From: Warburgia ugandensis
Taxonomy: Eukaryota > Streptophyta > Magnoliopsida > Canellales > Canellaceae
Length of the DNA: 64,000 nucleotides
Direction: 5' to 3'
NCBI GenBank assembly: GCA_035236585.1
Contig: CP141126.1
Coordinates: forward strand, 11,855,001-11,919,000
Shown piece after piece: positions 1 through 11,394 of the stretch. Under the pieces are notes generated by a model that had not been told where the DNA came from, made no database searches, and saw only the letters and a list, made by a program, of their open reading frames with translations. Every line of letters starts with the position of its first letter. Within the stretch, counting starts at the first letter, position 1. The translations under genes were made by a program, and so were the position numbers.

Positions 1-757
1 TAGGCAAACCCCATGCACAAATTGGTTATTGACATTCTCTTTGGCTAGGGCATTCCTTGTAAGCGACACGGTGCATTGGATTTTGGATGTAGTGGAAAAT
101 TGACATTGGCTGCTAAGGCATTCCACCCAAAGCAATGTATTGCATATGATCCACAGTAAAATAGAAAATAGGTAAAATCTACTATAGCATTCCCTTGGAA
201 GTGAATCATTGCATCAAAACCCAAGTGCAATGGAAAGTAAACTTGGATTCCCATGCCATTCAGGAAGTTCATATGTAAAGGCTAGGTCATGAGAATAAGA
301 TTTGTATCGCCACATGGAATATAGGTACATTGATATGTAAGAGTCCAAAGTTAGTAGATACGATAAAACAAAGGAGAGAAAACATTGCTTCTATTCAAGA
401 AACTATGTGAAAATGGGCTAAAACTAAAGAAAATGATGGACATAAGCTCTCATACGTAAAAAAAAAAAAAGATAATAATAGAAATGACAAAGGGATAGTG
501 GTAGACAAAGAATTAAAAGAGAAAGTTTTAGATGTTAAAAGAACTACTGATAAAATTAGACTAATAAAACTTATTATATGAGAGAAAGTCATAAATGTTA
601 TAAGTGCATACACACCACAAGTAAGTTAGAAGATAGAATCGAGAGATACTCCTGGGAAGATAAGAGGGAGTAATGTAAGAAATTCTAATGGGCATGTAGG
701 AAAAGAAAATGAAGGATATGATAGCGTACATGAAGTGTATGGTATTGAAAATAGAAA
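1..757 (+). mobile_element. RTE-type LINE fragment A (5' part, decayed)
   Basis: This stretch aligns by eye with the 5' region and endonuclease start of the longer LINE at 32.8-35.6 kb. It has the same repeated 5' leader (about 45-270), then a decayed endonuclease reading whose counterpart in copy B is TTWNIGTLTGKS and IQETKW. Around 690-757 it keeps a GHVGKEN-like stretch that copy B has lost. Homology stops near 757, and no reverse transcriptase follows. Stops and frameshifts are frequent, so it is a dead fragment. The left end is outside the window. Confidence 0.7.
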
Positions 758-2733
758 TGAGATGCATCCTCCCCTATATAGTTTCCTTGTTTCCCTCCCT
801 TACACCTCGTTAGGAGTGCTATAGGCATGAGCAACTCCTGTGTGTGACGAAATGCATCCTTTGACCAGCCTGAGATGAGGCAAGTGCCCCTTTCCATTTT
901 TGGTCTGCAGGTAAGGTTTTTTTGTGGTTAACACCAGAAAATGACGTGGAATGTCATTTTTTTAGTGAATACATGTAACTTACTATTTTTATGAAAATAA
1001 TCTGATGAAATGGTGTTAGATCCATGATTTGAACCTTTCATTTTATGCATAATGAAACAAGGAACAAATTCATGAAATTTCATGGGAATCCAATGGCTAA
1101 GGATGCTGAAAAACGTGAAAAATAGTGAATAGGAGAACTTTTATAAACATGGTAAAAATAGAGAAAAAAATCCAGAAACATGTAAAATCAGTTAATGAGA
1201 AGGTTGGAAAGTGAAAGTATGTAAAAATCTGGTCAAAACGGTATAAAGATCGCTAAATTTTGACATTGTTAGTGTCGTCGGCAGCAATCCAAAGTCTGGT
1301 CATCATCTCTGACGACGGCAACCACGTCGGACGCCCAAGACACACTAGGAGATGCACGGCATGTAACTCGCACTCATCTCATGTGCGGGCTGCGCTTGTA
1401 GCGTCTTCGCCACATGACAGAATGCGCGTCATGCAGCGCTTCCTCATGACGTCGCGTGATCTTTAAATTAATATTTTATTAATTTAGACAGTCTATTAAT
1501 AAAAAAAACCTAATTTTGGGAGCTACAGAGGCTCAAATCAAGATTCAAAAGATTCATTGAGATCGTCTCAATGATGAGGATCTCGATTTGACTTGAAAAC
1601 CTAGATTTGAATACTTTTTAAATAGTCAAATCACAAAATACCATTAGATGACCTACATCTGGCCGATCAATGGATGATCATGCCTTAAAACCTGATTGTA
1701 TGCATCAAATATAAGATGATCTAGGGGATTAGTAGAGTATATATCATGTGATTGTCAAGAAAAGTTATCTTGATCATTGATCTAAATTAGGTACCTTAGG
1801 ATTCGCTGATCAGAGAACAATCTGACCATCAGATCGATATGTAATCATAGAGATGTGTAAATCACTAAATAAGCACTGAAATTAGGAGAATCATAATAAA
1901 AAGGATTGGAATTGATGATCAAACATTAATTATAAGTGATATAGAGCGACCAACAGCTAGATGGTCCCCAAACTTCATGAAAAGCTAAAGACTAACCCCT
2001 TTATTAATTAAGGGGCTTTAATTGAAAGATTTATGATATAGATCAACAATCAAAGGCCGCAGATGTTGTATAGATGTTAGAAAACCCAACATCTAGTTCA
2101 AGATTGACCTAATGGAGGGTTAATTAGCTGATTTGGGCCGTTGATCTAAGATTAACCACTAGATTAGGGAATTATCATTTGGGTGTGTTTACTTTAGAGA
2201 TTTGAGGACACCAAGTGATTGGATGATTTGTGACATGGAAAGTATGTAAGAGCGCACGACTTGATAGTATACGCGTTTGATTGGAGTATTGCGCTTATCG
2301 AGGTAGGTGATTACATTTGGAATTTTTTCATAATTTTTTAGATCATGATGTATTACTTGAGAGCTTTCAAGTATGGATTTCATTCCCTACTATGTTTGCG
2401 TGAGGTTACTTTGCAGCATGTGTTGCCGATATGTTGCTACTCCTCTTGTGCATGATTTATACCCTGCTTCTTTATACATTTTATGTGGCATTGATTTGGA
2501 TTATTTGAGGATGTTATATACTGATTTTTTATGTATGGTGTTGATATACTAAATTACCCCCCCTCTCTCTCTATTAGTTTTATTGAGCATGATTATGCAC
2601 GAATTTTGATTCTTGATTCATGGTTTATTGATTTATGATGGGTGCTTCTGCCCGGTAAGTACTATGCTAAGAGGGTTGTAGGATTGGCCACCTACCCTCT
2701 GACTTTGTGATGATTATGATTAGACGCCAGTAT

Positions 2734-2871
2734 TGTCCGTAGGGGTGGTATCATGGGTAATCCACACTACAACCCCGTCTTCTCCCACGTGAGACGGAGG
2801 TATGTCCGTAGGGGTGGTATTATGGGTAGTCCACATTATGAGTCCATCTTCTCCCATGCGAGACGGAAGGA
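2734..2871. repeat. Two-unit 69-bp tandem repeat
   Basis: Units 2734-2802 and 2803-2871 both start TGTCCGTAGGGGTGGTAT and end near a GAGACGGA motif, with about ten to fifteen differences. They lie inside the putative LTR. Confidence 0.8.
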
Positions 2872-2978
2872 GTCTCTTGCTCCGGTGTCGACGGGGAGCG
2901 GCAGTGGTTGAGATCTTGGAGTGGTTGCCACTGAAGTATAGTAGTCGATACTCTTGTTCTGTGTGCTTGTATGACATG

Positions 2979-3002
2979 GATATATATATATATATATATA
3001 TA
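2979..3002. repeat. TA microsatellite
   Basis: About 12 uninterrupted TA units. Confidence 0.9.
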
Positions 3003-3984
3003 TGGACCATGGGGTAAGCAGGGGCTCAGGGTTGATGCGGGCTGCACGTGAGGGACCTAGGGATTTAAATGAGTACTCATTACCATTGCCGTGAGTGTAG
3101 TTGAGACACTAATAGGGCTTAATTGTGCACAACATTATGTGATTTTGACATGCATTATATTATTCAGTGGACATGGAATTTTGTTGTTTTGATGGATGTA
3201 TATCCATGTATTTTCATGCCTTGCATGCCTTGCATGCCATGATGCTCAAGTTCAATATCAATTTGTTCATATCATGATTTTCTTATATTATTCATCATAG
3301 ATGTCTGATGTTTTACGTGCTTTGTATATATTCATCTTATGAGATTCATCATGATCTTGATACTTTGTGTCATATGATTTCATCATGTTTATTATTGAAT
3401 GTGAATCACCTACACAAGCATAGCTTGCTGAGGCATTGCTTTGTTTTGCAATGCCTTAGACCTGGAGAACAACAGCACTAAGGGAAAGCAGGTGGAGCAG
3501 AGTTGATTAGGGCGAGGACTTGAGGACCATCTGCATTTTGTGTTTCAGAGACTGATTTAGTGTATATCTCTTGGACTTGTGTTTAGATTTGTTAGGCTGT
3601 ACATGGATGTTTACATTTTGGATATATTGGACCCACACTATTTATATAGTGTACCTTTACTTGCCAATGTGTGTATGACGTGGTGATCATAGATGGACCC
3701 TAGGGGATTTTAGACATATTATTATTATTGTTGTCTTTTCACGAATGTATATGATTTGTTGTAGTTTTACTATGAGCATGCTCAGTGTATTGACAATTTG
3801 ATTTCTGCTTATTATTGTGGTTTTGGATATTGGATGACCCTCGGGGATTTCTTTCGAACACTAAGTTATTTATGAAAATGATGGTGATTTTTTGTTTTCA
3901 GGGATCCCTCCTATTTTATAAAATAAATATTTTTATTATTATATGTATTGGAAAAAGGTTTAGAAAATCCGGGGTGTCACACCT

Positions 3985-4319
3985 TATGAGATTGACCTCA
4001 CTCCATACATCCACTACAATTGATTTGTGCATTTGTGAGTAATTTTAAAGCTACACCAATGATCTAACGAGGGTAAGAAGATTGAGCCCTAGTTGGTGTA
4101 TGGCCAATTGGGGCATGTTAAGTCCAACTACCTTAGGAAAGGCAAGGCTAGGGCAAGGGAAAAAATGGTGATGGTGGGAAAAGGTGGAGATATCACTAAG
4201 GCTTTAATGATATGGTCAGACGAGGACCCCTAGTTTTTGGACTCTTCTGCTACTTGCTGCATTACAAAGGCTGGAGAACTCTTTACTAACTTTAAGGGAA
4301 AGAGTATTGTGAGATAAGG
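3985..4319 (+). pseudogene. Ty1-copia gag-pol fragment 1 (zinc knuckle and protease)
   Basis: Conceptual reading of the + strand gives a CCHC-like knuckle remnant (GQLGHVKSNYLRKGKA) followed by FLDSSATCCIT, which corresponds to the copia protease motif LDSGAT. The reading is interrupted by a stop just before FLDSS. It breaks exactly at 4319, where the 1.9 kb LTR-like insertion begins, and resumes in the same order at 6237. The 5' gag and LTR are not recognisable upstream. Confidence 0.7.
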
Positions 4320-5592
4320 TGTTGATTATTTAATCGCAAGTGCACGAGCTATTGTAGTGTAGCTTATGTAAGTACGAGTCGATCCCACGAGGACTTGATT
4401 TAAAATGATGGAGTTTTCAATAAAATTCAATTAATAAAATAATTAAAACAAAGAATATAGCAAAATTCAACTAACAATAAAATAAAATTCATATTTATTC
4501 AATTGTTTCAATGTTCACAATTATTTATTCCAAAAACACATAAATTGTAACAAAATAATCAGTCCTGGATAAGCCTGTCCTAGATTGCACTGTCCTTGGA
4601 TAGTCAAAATGAGGATAAAACAGAACCAGGACATAGATGTAAATATAATTGGGACCCAGTTGGAATTAAATCGGGGACATGGATGGAATTAAACTGGGGA
4701 CACAAATGGGATTTTTGAAAAAGGACAGAGTTGCTATTAAAACAAGGACTCAGATGGGATTACTGAGATCTGCCAGGGGGCAGAAACGTGAATTTGCCAA
4801 GGTTTTTGGTTTTAAACGAAAAACCAGGAAAACGATGAAAACCGGAAGAGAAGGAGGGAGGGAAAGAGGAAGGAAAAGAAGAAGAAAAGGAGGAGAGGAA
4901 GAGAAAGAGGAAAGAAGGAGGGAGGCGCCGGGAATGGAAACCTGATTTAGGTTTCCTCCCTGGGAAGCTGGAGAATAGGGAAGAGGGGAAAATGAGATAT
5001 GGGAGTGAAACGAGAATGACGCAGAGAAGAGAGGGAGCTGTGCGGTGAGCAAGAAGAATGAAAGGGAGAGAAAGAGAGAGAGATGGGGGTTGTGAGGCAG
5101 AGAGAAAAAAAATGACCAGGGAGAACGAAGAAGAGATAGGAGCCGGAATAGATGGGATGATTTGTTAGAGCAGGGCCAATGCTGGGTTCTGTTCGGAATG
5201 GAGAAACAGAGAGGAATGCCTCGATGCTCTACTGCGCAATGCCGTACACGATGAAGCTTGGAGTCGTAGGCTGGAAAGGGATCAGGCGAAGATAAACGGT
5301 GATGGAGGGCTGGTCAAGTGAATAGAGGAAAAGCAAAGTAGTGACAGACAAAGGGGAAGAGATGATGGTGCTGGGCTGGTGAGGGAGCCAGGTAGAGGTG
5401 GAGAAGAAGGAAATAGAAGAAAAGGAGTGAGGAGAAGAGAGGACTGGGATGGAAAGAGAAGAACGAGCAAGAGAGAGAGAACATGGGAAAGAGAGTAGAG
5501 AAGGAGAGAAGTGGGTTCTGGAAATTGGTGTGGTGCGGACTAGGCTGGATTGTGCAGGGCAGACAAGGGGCTAGAAGAGATGAAGAAGAACG

Positions 5593-5664
<72 letters not shown>

Positions 5665-6231
5665 GTGAGGGAGTGGTCTGCCTCCTTCCTACGTCCAGCA
5701 AACCCCCAAAGGCCAAAAACATCCCTCAAGCGAGATGGGAAGGGGAATATAAAGGAGAAAGAGAAAGAGACATGAAAGAGAGAGGAGGAAAGAGGGAAAG
5801 AGATAGAAGAGAGAGATAAGGGAGGAGAGAGATAAGAGAAAAGATAAGATAAGATAAGAGAGAGAGTGAGGTCCACTAGAATTCTAGACTTGTTAGAACT
5901 CTACAAGTCTTCAACTTTGTCTTGTACTAGGACTCTTCAAATTCTATCTGATTTCCATGAAACTTCATCCTCTTCATCTGATATTCTTGATTTGATATAG
6001 AGCGTCCACGCCTAAGTCGATTGATCTGCAATGCACAGGACTCAATTAGCGCAATCTAAACCGTTCATTAGCTTTAATAATCATCTAACCACTAAATTTT
6101 ACAATTCAACGGTTGGATGGCCAATTAAAGCTAAAATAAAATATTTGATGTAAAATCTTAAAATTAATGGTCTAGATGCTCTAATTAAATACTAAATTAT
6201 GGGTATTTTGACCAAAATTGAACACTTAACA
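4320..6231. mobile_element. 1.9 kb LTR-like insertion (probable solo LTR), 5-bp TSD
   Basis: The unit begins TGTTGATTATTTAATCG and ends CACTTAACA, so it has TG...CA termini. It is bracketed by the 5-bp direct repeat TAAGG (4315-4319 and 6232-6236). Removing it restores copia coding order. I see no second copy of the 5' end inside and no pol motifs, so a solo LTR is the simplest reading. A small non-autonomous LTR element cannot be excluded. The middle is purine-rich with a long GA microsatellite and open frames that are only low-complexity artefacts. Confidence 0.7.
5595..5661. repeat. GA microsatellite
   Basis: More than 30 GA units inside the LTR-like insertion. They generate spurious RE or LS open frames on the two strands. 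Confidence 0.95.
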
Positions 6232-6236
6232 TAAGG

Positions 6237-7067
6237 TCTACAGGGGAACAACACCTTTTCTGAGGTGCATAGCTTGAGTACTATTAGGATTGAGCTTCTT
6301 AATGAGAGGCATATTGTCCTGATTGTGATTCTATTTATGCATGTTACGAGGCATAACTTGATATTTGTTCCCAAACTTACTATGAAGGGCTTTGAGGTCA
6401 AGTTTTGTGAGAACATGACTATGGTTGTTAACCAAAAGACTAATATATGTTTTTAATGTTTTATGTGATGGGTTGTACAAATTTGACAATACTACAATTC
6501 ACTGGTTTAAATAAAGATAATCCTTTTGGTTATGATTGTTTGCTTTTTGAATATGATTGTTTATCATGACATATTAGGTTAGGGCATGGAAATAAAGATA
6601 AATTAGAAAGGATGTTTAGGGGTGGTTTAATACCTATTGAAGTAGAAAAACATGCTAAGCCTATTTAGTCCATTTAGATTGATTCAATAGGAAGAAGGGT
6701 TAAAATTGAATAAAACAAAATCTAAGTGTCTTTTGCTATGCTTTTGTTACTTATTTCACACATAAGAGGGTTTTGGACAATTATACCATTCACAAATGGT
6801 CTTAAGTAGGGCTATTTTAGTCTTTTGTTGATGCTTTCATGTTTAAATATCACAATGAGGGTTGTAAAATGAGGTTATTGATTTCTAATGAAAAGATTTG
6901 TAGCCTAAGGGATTTTCAAGGATTTCTTTGTGCACCCTTTTGAGATTTTAGTTAGAAAATCTCAACTTGATTAATATTCCATTGCGTTAACTGTTTATCT
7001 TATAAAATGTCTATGACTTCTCTTGCTATAGGAAAAAGAGCCGTTGAACCCCTAGAGGTCATTCATT
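6237..7067 (+). pseudogene. Ty1-copia gag-pol fragment 2 (pre-integrase and integrase start)
   Basis: The reading continues from fragment 1: LLNERHIVLI and HNLIFVPKLT MKGFEVKF (protease/pre-integrase linker), then IRLGHGNKDKLERM, a clear GAG-pre-integrase signature, and near 7045-7070 EPLNP...VIHSH, comparable to the start of the copia integrase core. There are many stops and frameshifts. The reading is interrupted at 7067 by the hAT insertion and continues after 20314. Confidence 0.75.
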
Positions 7068-7075
7068 CTCATGTC
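7068..7075. repeat. hAT target-site duplication, left copy (CTCATGTC)
   Basis: Perfect 8-bp match to 20307-20314. Eight bp is the hAT-superfamily duplication length. Confidence 0.93.
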
Positions 7076-7087
7076 TAGGGGTGGCAA
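7076..7087 (+). repeat. hAT left terminal inverted repeat
   Basis: TAGGGGTGGCAA; pairs with 20295-20306 with one mismatch. Confidence 0.9.
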
Positions 7088-7099
7088 TTTGGGTTGGCG

Positions 7100-7310
7100 G
7101 GTCGTGTTTGTGGCGACACGAACACGACACGAATAGTGTTACGGGTCGACACGAACACGACACGCTTAATAGTCGTGTCAAAAACCTATGACTCGTACAC
7201 GACCCGGTTCTTAAAAAAATGACACGACATGACCTGTGTAACACGATTAATTGATTGAGTCGTGTTGGATACACAACACGAAATGACACGACACGACCCG
7301 ACATATTAAA
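7100..7310. promoter_or_regulatory. Left subterminal GACACG/CGTGTC motif cluster
   Basis: Many copies of GACACGA or its complement occur in about 210 bp directly inside the left TIR. Such subterminal motif clusters are the usual binding sites of hAT transposases. Binding here is inferred from position and repetition only. Confidence 0.65.
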
Positions 7311-7423
7311 AAAACTGCCCTCTCAAGTCAAGTCCCAACTCCCAAGTGAATAGAAGTTATAGAACGGCTACCAAGGCCCGAACGGGCCAAATCCCAAAAC
7401 AACCACAATAAAATAAACTAACA

Positions 7424-7671
7424 TATAGGACGGTTATTTCACAACCGTTCTATAAAACCCTAACATATAGGACGGTTGTAACATAACCGTCCTATATATC
7501 ATTGGTTTTAACTTTTATACGACGACTGTGAAATAACTGTCCTATATATATTACAGATTTTATAGAACGGTTGTGAAATAACCGTCCTATATGTTATTTT
7601 ATAGTACGGTTATTTCATAACCGTCCTATATGTTAGGTTTTATAGAACGGTTGTGAAATAACCATCCTATA
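7424..7671. repeat. Hairpin array A (about 6 units)
   Basis: Each unit is a short palindrome: TATAGRACGGTT, a spacer of about 5-7 bp, then AACCGTCCTATA. One unit is degraded (CGACGACTG...). It lies on the 3' side of the transposase gene. Confidence 0.85.
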
Positions 7672-8272
7672 GTTTACTTTTTATAATTTTATTCCACTCC
7701 ACCGTTATGACTGATCTTTTGATTCTGACTGAACTGTATCTTGAATCGTTGATCACCTGAAGCAATGACAATGAGGTTCTGGAGCAGAAAATCAGAATTG
7801 AATAGCATGGGTCTTTCAGTTATGAAGAACTAGACTTTCAACCCAAGTTACCAAGTACCAACCCCCACATAAATTGTTAGGAGGGAATTCATTTCTCCAA
7901 CTCCTTTCATGCTCATTATCACTGGTCATTGCTATATCCATTGAATTACTGGTGACTGATCCACCACACCACACGACAAGTACATAGACAACCAAATTAC
8001 CAATAATGTTCCTGTAATATTTTGTTATTTTATTTAGAAGCAACACAGTTCTTTATAGTTTAGTATTACACCACTCAGTCACTCACTGACTCACTTCACA
8101 AGTTCACAATTCACATGATATGTGAAAAAAAAGAGACTGAAATGAATCAAATAACCACAATAGTAGTAAATAAATATGGATTAAGTAGCACATGATGGAA
8201 ATATACTTCCATCAATGTATTATGTATCAAACACAACAAATTAAAATAAGTCATGAAAATTATACAAATTAA

Positions 8273-10936
8273 TCAAAATGAATTGATCCGGAGTCTTGAT
8301 TGGTTGAAGTGATCCCCAGTGCTACTTATGCTTATAATGTCCTCAGTAAGCTCATCCATGGCAACTGTAATGGTATAGTCTACAATCATATAGAATAAAC
8401 AAGCATTAGTTATTACTAAGCTCATATAAAATATAATGTAAATATAGAATTATAAACTATTACCTTTCAATCCATATAGCCAATCTCTCACACAAATCAA
8501 TGCTTGCACGGTTTCTGGCTTTAAAGTAGATCTATATTGGTCAAGAACCCGACCACCAACACTAAAAGCAGATTCGATGCACCGTAGATATAGGAATGCT
8601 CAAGACATCACGAGCCATGGCAGCAAGTTCAGGATACCTAAAATCAACATTTGAATCAAATATAAATGTAAATAAGATTACAGAAAATAGTGTTTACATG
8701 AGATTATTAGTCAAACAACCTGTATTGATTGCCTTTCCAGAATGCAAGAATGTATAACTTTGACTCTTGCAATCTTGGTTCATCTAAATAAAGCTCCAAT
8801 TGTGATTTTTGCATAGCCAAAGTACCTCCTTCACCTTCAAATGAATCAAATTCCTAATGCAAATGCAATTATATTATTCAACATACTATAAGTCTATAAG
8901 ACAATTCATACTTCATAGCAAATTTTAATATGCTAAGTAGTAAGCGACATATAATGAAAGATACAATTATAAATAAAATCACCTTCATGACATCTAAAAC
9001 CTCTTGACTATATGACATGTTCTGTCTATCATCAGCACTTGCACCTCTAGCCACTTGTGTAGATGAGGAGGAAGGAATAGGATAAATCTTAACCTTATAT
9101 TCATTGAAGAGAGAGAATAACTTTTTCCTAACTTGAGCAAACTCCAAGCAGCCACTGCCAAACAATTTCTTATACGAGAATTCCACAAAGGAGAGCTTAT
9201 ACCGAGGATCCAACACACATGCAATTGCCAAAATGGTGCTGAATTCAGACCAGTACTTTGAAAACTTGGCAAACATTTGGGTGGACATACGCTTCATATA
9301 GTCATCATCACTTCTCATGTATTGTGTTAAACTCAAATAAATTACAAATGCTGCACGAAAGTAGAGATTTGCAATGGGATATTTGGATCCAGAGAACATG
9401 CAGGTGGCATCATAAAAAACTGCCAAAAACTTCAAAATTTTTGTAGCCTTTTCCCATTCAATGAAAGAAGGACAATGCTTATAATTTGAGTCACTTAGTT
9501 CTAAGTGACAAAATGCACGTTGGTAACAAAGAGCACTTTCAAGCATCAAATACGTTGAATTTCATCTTGTAGGACAATCTTGTCTTAAGCCCTTTTTTGT
9601 CTCAATTGACATGTGATTCACACACTCTAAAAATTTTTGTTTTCTACTTTGTGATGCTTTGACATACTTGATACTCTCTCTAATTTTTTGAATAGCATCA
9701 TCAATTTCTTTCAAACCATCTTGCACAATCAAATTCAAAACATGACAACAACAATGTAGATGAAGGAACTCTCCACCACAAACAAGAGTGTTCCTGATGT
9801 TTAATTGATGCCTTAATGTACTCAACGAAGAATCATTAGAAGAAGCATTGTCTAAAGTGATTGAAAAAATCTTTTTCTCAATCCCCCATTCTACCAATAA
9901 TGAGTATAACTTTTCTGCTAATGATATTCCATTATGTGGAGGTGGTAGGAAACAAAAATTTAATATCCTCTTTTGTAAGAGCCACCGACTATCTAGAAAA
10001 TGTCTTTGTGAGACTTATGTAACCATCAGTAATACAAGAAGTCCACAAATCCGATGTCAAACTTATCCTGCTGGGTGCCAATTCTAACATCTCTTTTATC
10101 TTTCCTTTTTCTCTTTTATACATTCTCAGAACATCTGCTTTTACTATATTTCTACTAATCAAGTGCAAATCTGCACGCAAATATTTCAGTAGAGTTCTAA
10201 TTCCATCATACTCAACAAATTGAAAAGGCAAATCATGCATAACAAGCTGAAATTTGCTACTAACTCATGATAAACTTCAGGATCAAACTTATTATCCGAA
10301 GTCGCACTTAGTGACACTGACATCCTCCCCCGACTTTGAGATAAAAGCAACTGGCCTATATCACGAGAAGAGCTCCGTTGACAAGTCTTTATATGACGAT
10401 TTAAGTTACCAGTACCAAATTTGCTATCGCAAATGTATATTGCAGAGCACTTCTTGCATTTACACCTTTGCCTTCCATCTTCTGATAGAGGAAGGTGTTC
10501 AAAAAAATTCCAAACTGGAGACATTAGTTTCCTATGCTTTTTACCTCTATTGGATTTTGAAACTAACTCCAAGTTCTCCAAATCAGCAAACTCATCATCA
10601 TCGTTGTTGTGGTGTAGCATATTCAAGTTATCAGAAACATCAGTGCTCCCAACTTCAACTTGTGCCTATATTGCAAAATGCAAATGACAAAAAAAAATTA
10701 GTTCACACTGACAGTAAACTAAACACTTCAGACTTCACCAACAATTACTAATAAGTAATAAGGGAAGGGAGTGAGTGAGTGAGTGAGACACTGAGACTTG
10801 AGAGTTGAGAGTTGAGACTCGAGAGTGAGGAAATTGAGAGGAATGAAAAGAGTCAGACTCATAATTTCATAGAGAAATAACAAAAAACAAACACATGACA
10901 TACCTGTGGTGCTATAGTAGGGGTGCTGGTGCTCAT
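8273..10936 (-). pseudogene. hAT (Ac-like) transposase gene with BED zinc finger, lightly damaged
   Basis: Read on the minus strand. A short first exon (10936-10904, MSTSTPTIAPQ) is spliced in phase 0 to an exon starting at 10665. That exon has a BED zinc finger (CKKC...HIKTC), then the conserved block LTSDLWTS, the core with ITLDNASSND, LNLIVQDGLKEIDDAI and FLECVN, the DUF4413-like region (FAKFSKYWSEFSTILAIACVLDPRYK), and a C-terminal dimerisation domain (PELAAMARDVLSIPISTV, then VLDQYRSTLKPETV in another frame). The last exon ends at 8273. Defects: a 1-nt loss near 10250 and a 1-nt gain near 10003 that restore each other's frame, TGA in place of the invariant Trp of PTRWNST (9562-9564), and two single-G losses near 8575-8585 that break the dimerisation domain. 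The gene would supply the element's transposase, but this copy should not make a full protein. Confidence 0.85.
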
Positions 10937-11120
10937 CGTGTTAGAACTTAGAAGGGTTAATGTTTGAACTTGAAGAAGATATCTAGATTCTGGTCCTCTG
11001 GAGTCTGGAAAGGGAAATCTGAAACAGATGTAAAATTGTAAATTATAAAAGCAGCTGCAAACCTGCAAGCCTTCAACTTCAACCTTGGGTTGGTAACGTT
11101 GGTTATGTTACTTATGTATT

Positions 11121-11387
11121 AACGGTCCTATATTTATAAAATATAGTACGGTTATGTATTAACCGTCCTATATTTTAAAAATATAGAAACGATTATGTTA
11201 TAGCAACCGTCCTATATTTAGATAATATAGAACGGTTACTTACTAACCGTCTTATTTTTTGTAAGCTTTAACATATAGGATGGTTATACATTAACCGTAC
11301 TATATTTTCCAAATATAGAACGGTTATACACTAACCGTCCTATTTTTACATAATAATATAGGACGGTTACGGACTAACCGTCCTATT
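11121..11387. repeat. Hairpin array B (6 units plus a half unit)
   Basis: Same palindromic unit as array A, placed about 190 bp upstream of the transposase start codon. The second unit has an enlarged loop. Confidence 0.85.
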
Positions 11388-11394
11388 TTACACA

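Larger units (their letters stand above)
758..3981. other. Unresolved repeat-like region ending in an LTR-like terminus
   Basis: No convincing gene is visible. The block ends in CCGGGGTGTCACA at 3969-3981, which resembles the 3' end of many plant Ty3-gypsy LTRs, and copia coding remnants begin only a few bases later. It also holds a 69-bp tandem duplication and a TA microsatellite, both common in long LTRs. I could not find the matching 5' end or a target-site duplication, so the LTR assignment is an inference and the boundary at 758 is only where LINE homology stops. Confidence 0.35.

Noticed and set aside
4679-5876. Several long open frames (RE- and LS-rich)
   Set aside because: They are produced by GA-rich low-complexity sequence inside an LTR-like insertion.
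7424-7671. CRISPR-like array
   Set aside because: Units are palindromes with variable short loops in a plant transposon, not direct repeats with unique spacers.
10254-10751. 165-codon plus-strand open frame
   Set aside because: Antisense to the transposase BED-domain exon; a shadow frame.
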